From JAJDIA01 sp031555145 (GTDB taxonomy: Bacteria > Bacteroidota > Bacteroidia > Bacteroidales > Tannerellaceae), in NCBI GenBank assembly GCA_031555145.1, contig JAVBUR010000044.1, positions 1 through 33,102 of the forward strand: a DNA stretch of 33,102 nt. The letters are read 5' to 3'. The translations under genes were made by a program, and so were the position numbers. Positions 1 to 8,865 of the stretch are shown piece after piece. The notes under the pieces are model-generated. The model did not search any database. It saw only the letters and a program-made list of their open reading frames with translations, and was not told the DNA's origin. The first letter of the stretch is position 1, and the number at the start of each line of letters is the position of its first letter.

Positions 1-98
1 TACGGCGGCGCTGACGCGGCGCATAAACATCACCCATCCTCCTGTCCGTGGGCTTGCACCCACGGCTACGAACACGATGCCCGTGACCGGGCATTCAC
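1..98. repeat. Partial copy of a structured intergenic repeat
   Basis: The segment matches the right half of the full element at 11100-11326. It has the same GCTGACGCGGCG core (10-21), then a hairpin of CCGTGGG / CCCACGG at 46-65, the same 13-base linker (66-78), a second hairpin GCCCG-TGAC-CGGGC at 79-92, and the same ATTCAC end. The second hairpin differs in sequence from the other copy but still pairs. The left half of the element presumably lies outside the window. A further small hairpin (GAAAGCG-CCT-CGCTTTC, 125-141) follows before the gene end at 181; it has no T-run and I cannot assign it a role. Confidence 0.75.
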
Positions 99-180
99 CG
101 CCGCTTTCAAATCTGGTTGATATTGAAAGCGCCTCGCTTTCATATTCGGTTGGGTTAGAAACCAGCCTTGATCCCGGCGG

Positions 181-1041
181 TTATCTGTTGGGGGAGGGGG
201 ATTGGGGGAATTTCAGGTAACCCAGTTTGGTGTATTGGATGCCGCGGGATACGTAGTGTTTCAGAATTTTGGCCGACAGGAGGTGGATGATGTCGCCAAT
301 GCTGTAGATGTGGCTACCGGCGGCTACTACCTGCGAGTTGAGGCTGCGGTCGGAGGCTTTGATGACGAAGAAGAAGCGGTTGTCGGTCGCATCGACGGCG
401 GAGATAAGCTGGTCGACATAGTAATTGACGATGCCGTCCACGACACGGGTCCGGTAACTGTCATCTTCAAACCGTACGTGGAGAACCCGGAGTTGCAGGT
501 TGGTGAGTTTCTCGCTGACAGTGCCTACAAACCGGCTGGCGGAGGCTTTGTAGCTTCTGTGGGTCTGCAGGTCGAGCCAGACCTTGTTGTAAGCTATGGC
601 CAGTTCTTTGAATCGGAGTTCGTTGCGTGTTTTTGCTTCGAATTTTTCAGCGATCCATTGGACGTAACGCGGGTCGATGTGGTAGATCTCCCACAGGTGG
701 TAACCGCGGTATTTACCGAAGAGGATGATGTCGTCACCACTGTCGGGTGGTAACTCCAAGGTATGCTTTACTATCAGGGGAAGGAATGAGTTGGCGATGA
801 TCTTTATGGCCGATTCCACGGAACCGAGGGCGTTTAGCTCAAGGTTCGTCAGGTAGATGTACGGATGGTACTGAGCTGCCGGATCATGCCTCCACAGACT
901 GTAATACAGAGCACTTTCGGAGGGAGCCGCTACAATGTAGCTTCCTCCGTCGCATGGCCTGCCCTGGTTGTGGGCGGATAACTTGTTGGCCAGCAATTGC
1001 CCGATCTCTTCCGGGAGGTGTTTAAAAAAATCACTGTGCAT
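181..1041 (-). CDS. Hypothetical protein with a DUF3820-like motif
   Basis: The protein is 286 residues from the chosen ATG at 1041. Residues 108-133 (FGKYRG...DPRYVQWIAEKF) resemble the short DUF3820-type motif FGKYKG...YLxW found in small phage or plasmid proteins and at the end of some exonucleases. The rest is not recognised; it is soluble, with no signal peptide or membrane segment. A longer reading from 1086 is unlikely, because a TAnnTTTG -7 element on the minus strand (1087-1080) overlaps that ATG and would place the transcript start downstream of it. An AGGAG stretch lies about 10 bases before the 1041 ATG. The gene lies 72 bp downstream of the lipoprotein gene on the same strand but seems to have its own promoter. 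The function is unknown. Confidence 0.65.
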   Translation of the reverse strand: MHSDFFKHLPEEIGQLLANKLSAHNQGRPCDGGSYIVAAPSESALYYSLWRHDPAAQYHPYIYLTNLELNALGSVESAIKIIANSFLPLIVKHTLELPPDSGDDIILFGKYRGYHLWEIYHIDPRYVQWIAEKFEAKTRNELRFKELAIAYNKVWLDLQTHRSYKASASRFVGTVSEKLTNLQLRVLHVRFEDDSYRTRVVDGIVNYYVDQLISAVDATDNRFFFVIKASDRSLNSQVVAAGSHIYSIGDIIHLLSAKILKHYVSRGIQYTKLGYLKFPQSPSPNR

Positions 1042-1079
1042 CGTTTTTCTACTCCTGCTGATTGCTTGTGCTGCCAAAG

Positions 1080-1087
1080 CAAACATA
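1080..1087 (-). promoter_or_regulatory. Bacteroidetes -7 promoter element for the gene at 181-1041
   Basis: Read on the minus strand this is TATGTTTG, a full match to TAnnTTTG. No TTG is seen 19 bp upstream, so the -33 part is weak or absent. Its position rules out the ATG at 1086 as the start of translation if it is used. Confidence 0.4.
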
Positions 1088-1158
1088 AGGAATAAATCTG
1101 AGATATCCTATCGGTTACAGTTAAAACTGAATAAGGACGGTGTTGGCAGCGGTTTCTT

Positions 1159-2496
1159 TTACTTCAGTTTGGCGATGACGACTACCGGATTGGCATCTTC
1201 GTCGATCTCTTGAATCAGCTTGACGAGTTGCTGTTGCCCGTTTTTGTCACTGACCGTTTCCCGGCTAATGGCTTCGACATCCATGTTTTGCAGGGCTTCG
1301 GGAGTGAGGGTCATCGCCCAGTATTTGCCTCCGCTACGGTAGGTGGTCTCGAACTCGCCGCCGGAAATATCGTTCTTCATCAACAACTTGGCGTTTGTCA
1401 GCCGTTTGTGGACAAAGCCGGGGGAACCGGGGAAGGGCACATCCCTTCGTTCGGATGGGACGCTGGCAGATAGGATCTCTCCGGTCTTTTTATCATACCG
1501 GCTGCTATATATTTTGTCCGATTGGGCGGAGACGAGGTAGAGGTAGTCTTTAGTGTTGAGTTGGTCATATACCGTCAGGTAGTTGAAGAAAGCGGGCTCT
1601 TTGATCCATTGGTGCGATAGTTCAAAGGTGGGCCTGTCGCCCAGGTTTAGGGTATAGGCAGGGTCGAAATTCTCTGTTTGCCGGTTGTAGTGGTAGATGG
1701 TGTCGACCTGGTAATACAGAAGGTGCAGATCGTCTTTGTATCGGTCCACTACGGGTTCTCCTTCGCTCCAATAGTTCTTCCACCCGCTCGGGTTGGCACG
1801 GTTTTCCCAGATGGCTTCTTCGCGCCCGATAAAAGAAGGGTTATAAAAGGTCTTCTGAACGGCGAACGCACTGTCGGTGAGGGCGACTGACCAGTATGTT
1901 TTCCGGTGCTCACGCATGACGGGGAGCGGGTCGAAGACGAAGAAGTGGTTGTCGAAGCTGATAATAGAACCATGTGTTCCGAGGAAGAAGTCCTGCATAA
2001 AGTCGGCAACCGTTCTGACATAGCCGCCCTTCAGGTTGTAGACTCTGACGTATCCTTCCCCTACCGGGTCATACATATACAGATCCTGTTCGCGCTCATC
2101 CATGAAGAGTGTATAAGCCCACCGGTATTCACCCGGCCCTTCTCCTTGCTGTCCGATTTTGTTCAGGAAGGTACCTTCCCGGGAAAAGCGAAAGACATTA
2201 TCGGGATCCAGTATAATGATCTCCGCATCGGTAATGATGACGCCATCCACCGTTCGGATCAAGGAACTGTCTGTCACTTCCAACGGGACGAACGTGACTT
2301 CTTCCACGGCATCGCTGAGTAAGAAGGCAGATGGTCCGTTGTCTAGGTTATTGACCAAGTCGATCTGCTTCGGGAACGAGTCATTGGTTTGCTGTGAATT
2401 GTTCTTTACTTTCCCCTGACAATTTGTGAAGAGGAGCATGAGTGACAGGCTGGTGCTTATGCCCATACGGCTCAAGAGGGATAAGTGTACTTTCAT
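1159..2496 (-). CDS. 6-bladed beta-propeller lipoprotein
   Basis: This 445-residue protein starts with a positively charged region and a hydrophobic stretch ending in a lipobox (LLFTNC, Cys26), so it should be lipid-anchored. After a polar linker, the text from about residue 60 (VEEVTFVPLE, then IILDPDNVFRFSREGTFLNKI, then QGEGPGEY) is typical of the Bacteroidales 6-bladed beta-propeller family (NHL-like, PF17170). The residues after Cys26 (QGKVKN) lack the acidic run of the Bacteroidetes surface-export signal, so a periplasm-facing location is possible. Such proteins are common in gut Bacteroidales; their ligands are mostly unknown. The upstream region carries a -7 box overlapped by a 7-bp dyad. 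The family assignment is firm; the role is not known. Confidence 0.85.
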   Translation of the reverse strand: MKVHLSLLSRMGISTSLSLMLLFTNCQGKVKNNSQQTNDSFPKQIDLVNNLDNGPSAFLLSDAVEEVTFVPLEVTDSSLIRTVDGVIITDAEIIILDPDNVFRFSREGTFLNKIGQQGEGPGEYRWAYTLFMDEREQDLYMYDPVGEGYVRVYNLKGGYVRTVADFMQDFFLGTHGSIISFDNHFFVFDPLPVMREHRKTYWSVALTDSAFAVQKTFYNPSFIGREEAIWENRANPSGWKNYWSEGEPVVDRYKDDLHLLYYQVDTIYHYNRQTENFDPAYTLNLGDRPTFELSHQWIKEPAFFNYLTVYDQLNTKDYLYLVSAQSDKIYSSRYDKKTGEILSASVPSERRDVPFPGSPGFVHKRLTNAKLLMKNDISGGEFETTYRSGGKYWAMTLTPEALQNMDVEAISRETVSDKNGQQQLVKLIQEIDEDANPVVVIAKLK

Positions 2497-2537
2497 AACT
2501 GTATGGAATTATTTGGTAAACAATTACTGTTGTTTCG

Positions 2538-2561
2538 CAAATCTACTCAAATTAAGTAGAT
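2538..2561 (-). promoter_or_regulatory. -7 promoter element overlapped by a dyad
   Basis: On the minus strand TAGATTTG (2545-2538) matches TAnnTTTG, about 42 bp upstream of the lipoprotein start. It overlaps a dyad, ATCTACT-7 nt-AGTAGAT (2541-2561), a size and position suited to an operator. No -33 TTG is visible at the expected spacing. Confidence 0.45.
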
Positions 2562-2650
2562 GGCGTTTGGCTATTCGTATAATAATTGTTAACCGTCGGT
2601 ATTAACTTTTCTATTACTTGTTGAGTCGGTAGAAATCCATCAACTCTTTA

Positions 2651-2658
2651 TACCTTTA
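2651..2658 (+). promoter_or_regulatory. Possible -7 element for radA
   Basis: TACCTTTA is one base from TAnnTTTG and lies 17 bp before the radA ATG. No -33 element is found at a 19-bp spacing, so this is tentative. Confidence 0.25.
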
Positions 2659-2675
2659 CGCCAAATTTATCGGAT

Positions 2676-4046
2676 ATGGCAAAGACAAAGAGCGTATATG
2701 TGTGCACGCAGTGCGGAGCTGATTCGCCCAAATGGATTGGCAAATGCCCGAACTGTGGCGAATGGAACACGTATGTGGAGGAAGTGATTGCAAAAGAACC
2801 GGCTGCCCGGCGGACGATCCCCGGTCTTTCGGGTGGAGAGAAGGTACGTCCAGTCTTGTTGCGTGATATCACGGCTACCGAAGAACAACGGATCGACCTC
2901 CGGGACGGCGAACTGAACCGCGTCCTCGGTGGCGGGCTGGTGAAAGGCTCGCTGGTGCTGATTGGGGGTGAGCCGGGGATCGGCAAGTCTACGCTCGTGT
3001 TACAGACCGTGATGCGGCTTACGTCGTTGAAGACCCTCTATGTCTCCGGCGAGGAAAGTGGGCAACAACTCAAGCTGCGTGCCAACCGCTTGTCGGACAA
3101 TCATCCTAATTGCTATGTGTTGTGTGAAACCAATCTCGAACAGATATTCGTCCAGGCGCAGAATGTACAGCCCGACCTGCTGATTATCGACTCCATCCAG
3201 ACCATTTTTTCGGAGATGGTCGAATCGTCGCCCGGCAGTGTGTCGCAGGTACGCGAGTGCAGCGCTTCGATCCTCAAGTATGCCAAAGAGAGTGGTGTGC
3301 CCGTCCTGCTGATTGGTCATATCAATAAGGAAGGCAGTATTGCCGGGCCGAAGGTGTTGGAGCATATCGTCGATACCGTCCTTCAGTTTGAAGGCGACCA
3401 GCATTACCTCTACCGTATCCTTCGGAGTATCAAAAACCGCTTCGGCAGTACCGCTGAACTTGGCATCTATGAGATGCGGCAGGAAGGCCTGCGGGAGGTG
3501 ACCAACCCTTCGGAACTGCTGCTCACACAAAACCACGAAGGGTTGAGCGGAGTGGCCATTGCCGCTGCCATTGAAGGCATGCGCCCGTTCCTGATCGAGA
3601 CGCAGGCGTTGGTCAGTTCGGCCGTCTATGGTACGCCACAACGCAGTGCTACGGGTTTCGACCTGCGGAGAATGAATATGCTGCTGGCCGTACTCGAAAA
3701 ACGCGCCGGTTTCAAACTGGTGCAGAAAGACGTGTTCCTCAATATTGCCGGTGGACTGAAAGTGAACGATCCCGCCATCGACCTGGCTGTGATCAGCGCC
3801 ATCCTCTCGTCGAGCCTCGATATCAGTATCGAACCGGGTACCTGCCTGGCTGGCGAAGTGGGACTATCGGGCGAAATACGCCCCGTGAACCGTATCGAAC
3901 AACGGATACTCGAAGCCGAGAAACTGGGCTTTTCCCGTATCCTGATCCCTCACAACAACCTGAAAGGCTTCGACCGCAGCAAATGCCGCATCGAAGTGAT
4001 TCAGGTGAAGAAGGTGGAAGAAGCCTTCCGCCACTTATTCGGGTAA
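2676..4046 (+). CDS. radA: DNA repair protein RadA (Sms)
   Basis: RadA is a RecA-like ATPase that helps process recombination intermediates. The 456-residue length is normal for the family. Visible parts, in order: an N-terminal C4 zinc finger (Cys10, Cys13, Cys24, Cys27); Walker A GEPGIGKST at about 98-106; the RadA-specific KNRFG motif at 253-257; and a C-terminal Lon-protease-like domain (AGGLKVNDPAIDLAV, LAGEVGLSGEIRPV). The ATG at 2676 places the zinc finger at the usual distance from the N-terminus. The gene is the first of a rightward run: the next gene begins 29 bp after its stop, with no terminator between, so co-transcription with the envelope genes downstream is likely. Confidence 0.97.
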   Translation: MAKTKSVYVCTQCGADSPKWIGKCPNCGEWNTYVEEVIAKEPAARRTIPGLSGGEKVRPVLLRDITATEEQRIDLRDGELNRVLGGGLVKGSLVLIGGEPGIGKSTLVLQTVMRLTSLKTLYVSGEESGQQLKLRANRLSDNHPNCYVLCETNLEQIFVQAQNVQPDLLIIDSIQTIFSEMVESSPGSVSQVRECSASILKYAKESGVPVLLIGHINKEGSIAGPKVLEHIVDTVLQFEGDQHYLYRILRSIKNRFGSTAELGIYEMRQEGLREVTNPSELLLTQNHEGLSGVAIAAAIEGMRPFLIETQALVSSAVYGTPQRSATGFDLRRMNMLLAVLEKRAGFKLVQKDVFLNIAGGLKVNDPAIDLAVISAILSSSLDISIEPGTCLAGEVGLSGEIRPVNRIEQRILEAEKLGFSRILIPHNNLKGFDRSKCRIEVIQVKKVEEAFRHLFG

Positions 4047-4075
4047 CCGGAACGAATTGTTATCACTTTATTTAT

Positions 4076-5884
4076 ATGAAAAAAGTACTGTATTGTTTGT
4101 TTGGATTGTTGCTGCTCTTCGGCTGTGAATACGAGGTACACGAGAATTACATTGAATTAAAGAAACCTGCTGATAGCGTGGGTATGACCATTCAGTTGGA
4201 AGCAGAGAGCAGCGGGGACACCCTGCTGATTTGGACGGATTATGTGACTATCCGTTACAATTTCGCCACTTCGGGATCAAACGCCATTGGCTGTATCTTT
4301 CAGCTGGGAAGTCAGCAATGGGTAATGCAAGGAGCTACGGGTAGTTTTGATATCTACCGATCCAATCTTGGCGGTAATGGCTTGTATGAACTTACCTGCG
4401 AAATGTATGCGAGTAGCGGCAGTGGGAGCATAGCCGACCAATTGGGACAAGAAGGCTACCAGGGTGTTTACAAATGGCCGGTGAAGGTGGCATACCAACC
4501 TACTGAATGGCGGCCATTGTCGCATACGATCAATAAGGATGGTTATCTGGAATTGTCGTGGAGCAGGTTCCCCTTCGATACATCCTTGTTTGATCGCTAT
4601 GAAATTTCAAACGGTAGTTGGTCCTGGACATCGATAAGTAACATTAATCAGTTGTCGTACGTTTGTAAAGAGTATGTAGGGCAGGGAGTAACGTTTGCAG
4701 TCACCGCGCACTTTAAAGACCATCGCACGCCCTGGCCAATGGGGCAGGTTACACTCGACAAACTGGACATAGAAGCTACGTTCGACTATAGCCGGGCGGA
4801 TAGCATTGTGATGAAATGGAGTAATCCGTACCGGAGCGTGATCACGGCATACGAATACGTGTCGGGTAGGGTATTGGTGGATGAAGCATCGGCCCGGGAG
4901 GTCTGCCTGCCATATAGTCCTTTTGGCTCTGCATATCCGTATATAGGGCTATCTGTGGAGACTTCCGATCCTTCTGCGAGGGGAATAGCCTCCGGACTGA
5001 GTGCTCAATGTCCGTATCGTAGCAGTTGTGGCATGGTAATTACTTCTGATGGAGGTGCTGGCCGGTATGGATATAACCCTGCGAAAGATATGTTGTATGT
5101 CAGCTCGCACGGAGAAATAGACCGGTGGGCATATCCTTTTGTTGCCCGGAAGGATACCTATGAGGGACCGGGTTGGTACGTATACCAGTATGCATTGGTG
5201 GATAAACATACAGCCATGGCGGTTTATGATGGTAATTTTATCGATCTGTGTATGGGCGGGGAAACGAACAAAGTAGTGCGTATGCCGATGCATAATGCCG
5301 GTATGTTGACTGGACAGCCTACGGTAACCAACAATGGCAAAGTGATTGCCTTCACCTCTACACAGGCCGGGGTAATGGGTGAAGTGTTTGATGTGCAGAG
5401 CGGATTGTTTGAAACAGAATTCCCGGTGCTGCCTGATTATCCGTACGGTATTGGAGTAGCGATGACTCCGGATGGCGCTTACCTGATTACCGAGACCGAT
5501 ATCGGATTGTCGGTTCTATCCATGCAGGGATACACGATCAGCCAGACGCGCAGGTGGACCATGCAATACGACAACTGGTGTGTGAATCCTGTCAACTCGG
5601 GCGAGTTGTATGTTTCTTTCGATAGCAAGATAAGTAAATACAGAACCAGCGACCTTTCGCTGGTGGCAAGTTGGGATATGCCGGGGATGCGCGTGGGTAA
5701 TGTGGATCCCAAATCAGGCTATCTGCTGGTTCATAGTGATAAGAAAATTGCGGTGATAGATCCGAAAACCGGTCGTATTCTTTATTCCATGCCTGTGGAT
5801 ACTTACTGGTGTGGGCTTTATGGTAATATGTTGTTGTCGGTTAATGGTTTTGCGTTAAACCTTGAAAAAGAATTGAACAGATGA
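4076..5884 (+). CDS. Lipoprotein with C-terminal beta-propeller-like repeats
   Basis: The protein is 602 residues from the ATG at 4076. An open frame extends upstream to 3983 inside radA, but the 4076 start gives a clean lipoprotein signal (MKKVLYCLFG..., lipobox LLFGC, Cys17), so the extension is rejected. The residues after the cysteine are acidic (EYEVHE), which fits, but does not prove, surface export. Residues of about 60-290 look like beta-sandwich domains. From about 330 onward, segments such as VITSDGG, NPAKDMLYVSSHGEIDRW, VAMTPDGAYLITET and KISKYRTSDL suggest a WD40/YVTN-like propeller. The stop overlaps the start of the next gene (ATGA), so the two are translationally coupled. The ligand is unknown. 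Confidence 0.8.
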   Translation: MKKVLYCLFGLLLLFGCEYEVHENYIELKKPADSVGMTIQLEAESSGDTLLIWTDYVTIRYNFATSGSNAIGCIFQLGSQQWVMQGATGSFDIYRSNLGGNGLYELTCEMYASSGSGSIADQLGQEGYQGVYKWPVKVAYQPTEWRPLSHTINKDGYLELSWSRFPFDTSLFDRYEISNGSWSWTSISNINQLSYVCKEYVGQGVTFAVTAHFKDHRTPWPMGQVTLDKLDIEATFDYSRADSIVMKWSNPYRSVITAYEYVSGRVLVDEASAREVCLPYSPFGSAYPYIGLSVETSDPSARGIASGLSAQCPYRSSCGMVITSDGGAGRYGYNPAKDMLYVSSHGEIDRWAYPFVARKDTYEGPGWYVYQYALVDKHTAMAVYDGNFIDLCMGGETNKVVRMPMHNAGMLTGQPTVTNNGKVIAFTSTQAGVMGEVFDVQSGLFETEFPVLPDYPYGIGVAMTPDGAYLITETDIGLSVLSMQGYTISQTRRWTMQYDNWCVNPVNSGELYVSFDSKISKYRTSDLSLVASWDMPGMRVGNVDPKSGYLLVHSDKKIAVIDPKTGRILYSMPVDTYWCGLYGNMLLSVNGFALNLEKELNR

Positions 5885-6588
5885 AAAAGCGTTTAATACT
5901 ATTTATACTATGTCTGGCATCTGCCGGTGCCTCCATGCAGGCACAAGAGTGGTTGACGCTGGAATACAATTTCGGTTATGGTACCTATGATATGGGTAAA
6001 CTGAAGGATGCAATGACACCCAATGCAAGCCGGCTGAATAACCTCAAAGTTACCGATAATTTCCCCGGTTATTGGATCCACCAGGTAAAGCTGGGCGCTG
6101 ATTTCAAACAGATGCATCAGGGAGGTTTCTCTGTGGATTTCATGAATACAGTCGGCAACCAGGCCGTGTCTGACTATTCGGGTGCCTATAACTTCACCAT
6201 GCGGGTGAAAGGTGTGCGGCTTGGTGCGTTTTACCGTATTACACCCCGGAGTTGGCTAACGAAGGTTGTCCGGCCTTATCTGCAATTGAGTGGCGGTGTG
6301 ATACTGAACAATGGTGAACTGGAAGAAAAACTGGAGGTTAATCAGACGGTAATGTCTGATGATCAGATGAAACTGAATGGCATCAACTCCTTTATCGAGC
6401 CTGCTGTCGGTTGCCGTTTTCATCTCCTCCCACATTTCGACCTGAATGTGAGTGTTGCGTATGAATTTGACCTGACACGAAAATTCAAAGATACAAGCGG
6501 TAGGTACTCCACCGTAGCTATTTATCCTGACTGGAGCGGCCTGCGCCTGATGGGCGGTCTTATTTACAGTATTCCTTTAATCCGATAA
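5881..6588 (+). CDS. Outer-membrane beta-barrel protein
   Basis: The protein has 235 residues with a signal peptide (cleavage likely after SMQA, about residue 22). The mature part alternates hydrophobic and polar residues and has aromatic-rich strands (LEYNFGYGTYDMG, GGFSVDFMNTVG, VRLGAFYRI, PYLQLSGGVILNN, DLNVSVAYEFDLT, LMGGLIYSIPLIR), typical of a small 8-stranded outer-membrane barrel. It ends with a hydrophobic strand and is translationally coupled (ATGA overlap) to the preceding lipoprotein, which suggests that the two work together in the outer membrane. It could be a porin-like or adhesin-support protein; the specific family is not identified. Confidence 0.75.
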   Translation: MKKRLILFILCLASAGASMQAQEWLTLEYNFGYGTYDMGKLKDAMTPNASRLNNLKVTDNFPGYWIHQVKLGADFKQMHQGGFSVDFMNTVGNQAVSDYSGAYNFTMRVKGVRLGAFYRITPRSWLTKVVRPYLQLSGGVILNNGELEEKLEVNQTVMSDDQMKLNGINSFIEPAVGCRFHLLPHFDLNVSVAYEFDLTRKFKDTSGRYSTVAIYPDWSGLRLMGGLIYSIPLIR

Positions 6589-6594
6589 TCCACC

Positions 6595-8193
6595 ATGATC
6601 CGCGAACTCCAACTCCGCCTCCTGCCCGAAGAGACAGCCAACGAGCAAGTATTGAAACAGGTTGTCGTCCGTGAAACGGGCGACCGGTTAGACGACATCC
6701 GTGCCGTCCGTGTGTTGAAGCGCTCGATCGATGCGCGGCAACGTACCATCTACGTCAACCTCCGGGTCCGGGCGTTTGTGGGGGAAGAGCCTACGGAGGC
6801 AGAGTATCCGGTGATCGAGTATAAGGATGTGTCGGGCGGTAAGCCAGTGGTCGTAGTGGGCGCTGGTCCCGGTGGACTATTCGCCGCCCTTCGGTTGATC
6901 GAACTTGGACTGCGCCCTATTGTTATAGAGCGGGGAAAGGATGTACACGAACGTCGAAAAGACATCGCCCTGATCAGCCGTGAACATACGGTGAATAGTG
7001 AATCCAACTACTCTTTCGGTGAGGGGGGTGCCGGCGCCTATTCCGACGGAAAGCTCTATACCCGCAGCAAGAAACGGGGATCGGTGGATCGTATTTTGCA
7101 TATCTTTTGCCAACATGGAGCTTCGACGGCTATCCTGGCTGATGCCCATCCGCATATTGGTACCGACAAGCTACCACGGGTGATCGAGCATATGCGGGAA
7201 CAGATACTTCGTTCGGGTGGAGAGGTGCATTTTGAAACACGGATGGATCGTCTGCTGATCCATCAGGGCGAAGTGATCGGCATCGAGACCCATACCGGAG
7301 AAACCTTCCGGGGACCGGTGATCCTGGCTACCGGTCATTCAGCGCGTGACGTATACCGCTACTTGCACGAACAGCAGATTGAGATCGAAGCCAAAGGCAT
7401 TGCTGTGGGTGTCCGGTTGGAACATCCGCAGGCATTGATCGACCAGATTCAATACCACCGCGCAGCGGGTAGGGGTGACTATCTGCCGGCGGCCGAGTAT
7501 AGCTTCGTTGCCCAGGCCGGCGGACGGGGCGTGTATTCTTTCTGTATGTGTCCGGGCGGCTTTGTGGTGCCTGCTGCCAGTGGTCCCCGTCAGGTGGTGG
7601 TCAATGGCATGTCGCCATCTAACCGTAATTCAGCCTGGGCTAATTCGGGCATGGTGGTGGAGATACATCCCGAAGATTATCCGACCCTGTTGGGTGGCGA
7701 GCCGCTGCCCGTTCCGGCTGATTCCCCGCTTGCCCTGATGGCATTTCAGGAATGGCTGGAAGAACGCTGCTGGCTCAACGGTGGCATGAAACAGACGGCG
7801 CCCGCCCAGCGGATGGGCGACTTTATCAATAAGAAAAATTCTGCCGAATTGCCCGTCTCTTCCTATACGCCCGGCTTACTGGCCTCGCCTCTCCATTTCT
7901 GGATGCCTGAATTCGTAACCTCCCGCATGTGCGACGGCTTCCGTCATTTTGGTTCCTCTTCGAAAGGTTTCCTGACAAACGAAGCCTTGATGATTGGTGT
8001 CGAAACTCGTACCTCTTCCCCCGTCCGCATCCTCCGTGACCGCGACTCGCTTTGTCACATCACCCTCAAAGGCCTTTACCCCTGTGGTGAAGGCGCCGGT
8101 TATGCCGGTGGTATCGTCTCTGCTGCCATCGACGGCGAACGTTGTGCGGAAGCCGTGGCAGGATGTCACGCCATTGGCCGGGAGGCTTTGTAG
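6595..8193 (+). CDS. FAD-dependent oxidoreductase, COG2509 family
   Basis: The protein has 532 residues. A small N-terminal domain of about 80 residues precedes a Rossmann dinucleotide-binding motif GAGPGG at 89-94 and the family-specific FGEGGAGAYSDGKL stretch. The C-terminus carries LYPCGEGAGYAGGIVSAAIDG, a second FAD-contact motif. This matches the uncharacterised FAD-dependent dehydrogenases (COG2509) found across Bacteroidetes and Firmicutes; the substrate is unknown. The gene begins 6 bp after the barrel gene, so it is probably the last gene of the radA run. No clear terminator follows it. The start chosen is the first in-frame ATG after the previous stop. Confidence 0.9.
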   Translation: MIRELQLRLLPEETANEQVLKQVVVRETGDRLDDIRAVRVLKRSIDARQRTIYVNLRVRAFVGEEPTEAEYPVIEYKDVSGGKPVVVVGAGPGGLFAALRLIELGLRPIVIERGKDVHERRKDIALISREHTVNSESNYSFGEGGAGAYSDGKLYTRSKKRGSVDRILHIFCQHGASTAILADAHPHIGTDKLPRVIEHMREQILRSGGEVHFETRMDRLLIHQGEVIGIETHTGETFRGPVILATGHSARDVYRYLHEQQIEIEAKGIAVGVRLEHPQALIDQIQYHRAAGRGDYLPAAEYSFVAQAGGRGVYSFCMCPGGFVVPAASGPRQVVVNGMSPSNRNSAWANSGMVVEIHPEDYPTLLGGEPLPVPADSPLALMAFQEWLEERCWLNGGMKQTAPAQRMGDFINKKNSAELPVSSYTPGLLASPLHFWMPEFVTSRMCDGFRHFGSSSKGFLTNEALMIGVETRTSSPVRILRDRDSLCHITLKGLYPCGEGAGYAGGIVSAAIDGERCAEAVAGCHAIGREAL

Positions 8194-8248
8194 CGGGGAT
8201 AGCCGTGTATAAACGCTGTCTATATTCGTATAAATTATATCTCGAAAC

Positions 8249-8264
8249 TATGTTGTAAAACATA
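8249..8264. other. Small dyad upstream of the gene at 8361
   Basis: TATGTT-GTAA-AACATA is a 6-bp perfect dyad about 97 bp upstream of the start at 8361. It could be an operator or chance. No convincing TAnnTTTG promoter was found in the 8194-8360 gap. Confidence 0.2.
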
Positions 8265-8360
8265 TGGTTGTATATACAGAAGCGAGAAACGAACACAAAA
8301 CGGACTCGCCCTGAGATAAACAAAAAGAATAGTTTAGGTATAATTTAAAGTGAATGAGTT

Positions 8361-8798
8361 ATGAAACGATTAGTGATAGCAGTTGTAGCATTAGTAGCAA
8401 GCACAACCATAAGTTTTTCCCAGAATGTACAGGAAGCAAATGTACCGTTTGAACCCAGTGTCCCACAGTTGAGTAAATACCTGAGATTATCGTCACTCCA
8501 GTATGACCAGGTTGCCTCCATCAATGATTACTTCGTCGATATGCAGATTCAAAGTATACATAGCAGCGAAAAAGTGCAGGACAAGAAAATGTATCAGGCC
8601 GTTTACGGTAACCTCAAATTGATGAAGGGTGTGTTGGAACCGGAACAGTACCACAAGTACGTAACCGTATTGAATATTACAAATAATAATAAGAAGGTAT
8701 TGAACGTACCGGGAGCCAGCAATAACTATCTGGCTGACCTCGCCAACCAGGATGATCTGAAAGATCTGGCTAATCTGGCTGACTTGGCTGAAAAATAA
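8361..8798 (+). CDS. Small secreted Bacteroidales protein of unknown function
   Basis: The protein has 145 residues with a clear signal peptide (MKRLVIAVVALVASTTISFSQ), so it is exported. The mature part is helical and includes LRLSSLQYDQVASINDYF, then MYQAVYGNLKLMKGVLEPEQYHKYV and VLNITNNNKK. From memory this pattern resembles a family of short secreted proteins common in Bacteroides and Parabacteroides, with a shape reminiscent of Spy/CpxP periplasmic proteins; that link is weak. The last 20 residues are a low-complexity leucine/aspartate repeat (LADLA, LKDLA, NLADLA). The gene is followed by a strong terminator and appears to be monocistronic. Confidence 0.75.
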   Translation: MKRLVIAVVALVASTTISFSQNVQEANVPFEPSVPQLSKYLRLSSLQYDQVASINDYFVDMQIQSIHSSEKVQDKKMYQAVYGNLKLMKGVLEPEQYHKYVTVLNITNNNKKVLNVPGASNNYLADLANQDDLKDLANLADLAEK

Positions 8799-8822
8799 TC
8801 CTGAATAGATACAATTAACGAT

Positions 8823-8860
8823 AAGAGACTGTATGCGATTTGCATACAGTCTCTTTTTTT
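8823..8860 (+). terminator. Strong intrinsic terminator
   Basis: A perfect 14-bp stem (8823-8836 with 8842-8855) and a 5-base loop (GATTT) are followed by a T-run to 8860. It terminates the gene at 8361-8798. Confidence 0.93.
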
Positions 8861-8865
8861 ATATT

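Noticed and set aside
3983..4075. Upstream extension of the lipoprotein gene into radA
   Set aside because: It would hide the clear lipoprotein signal that begins at 4076.
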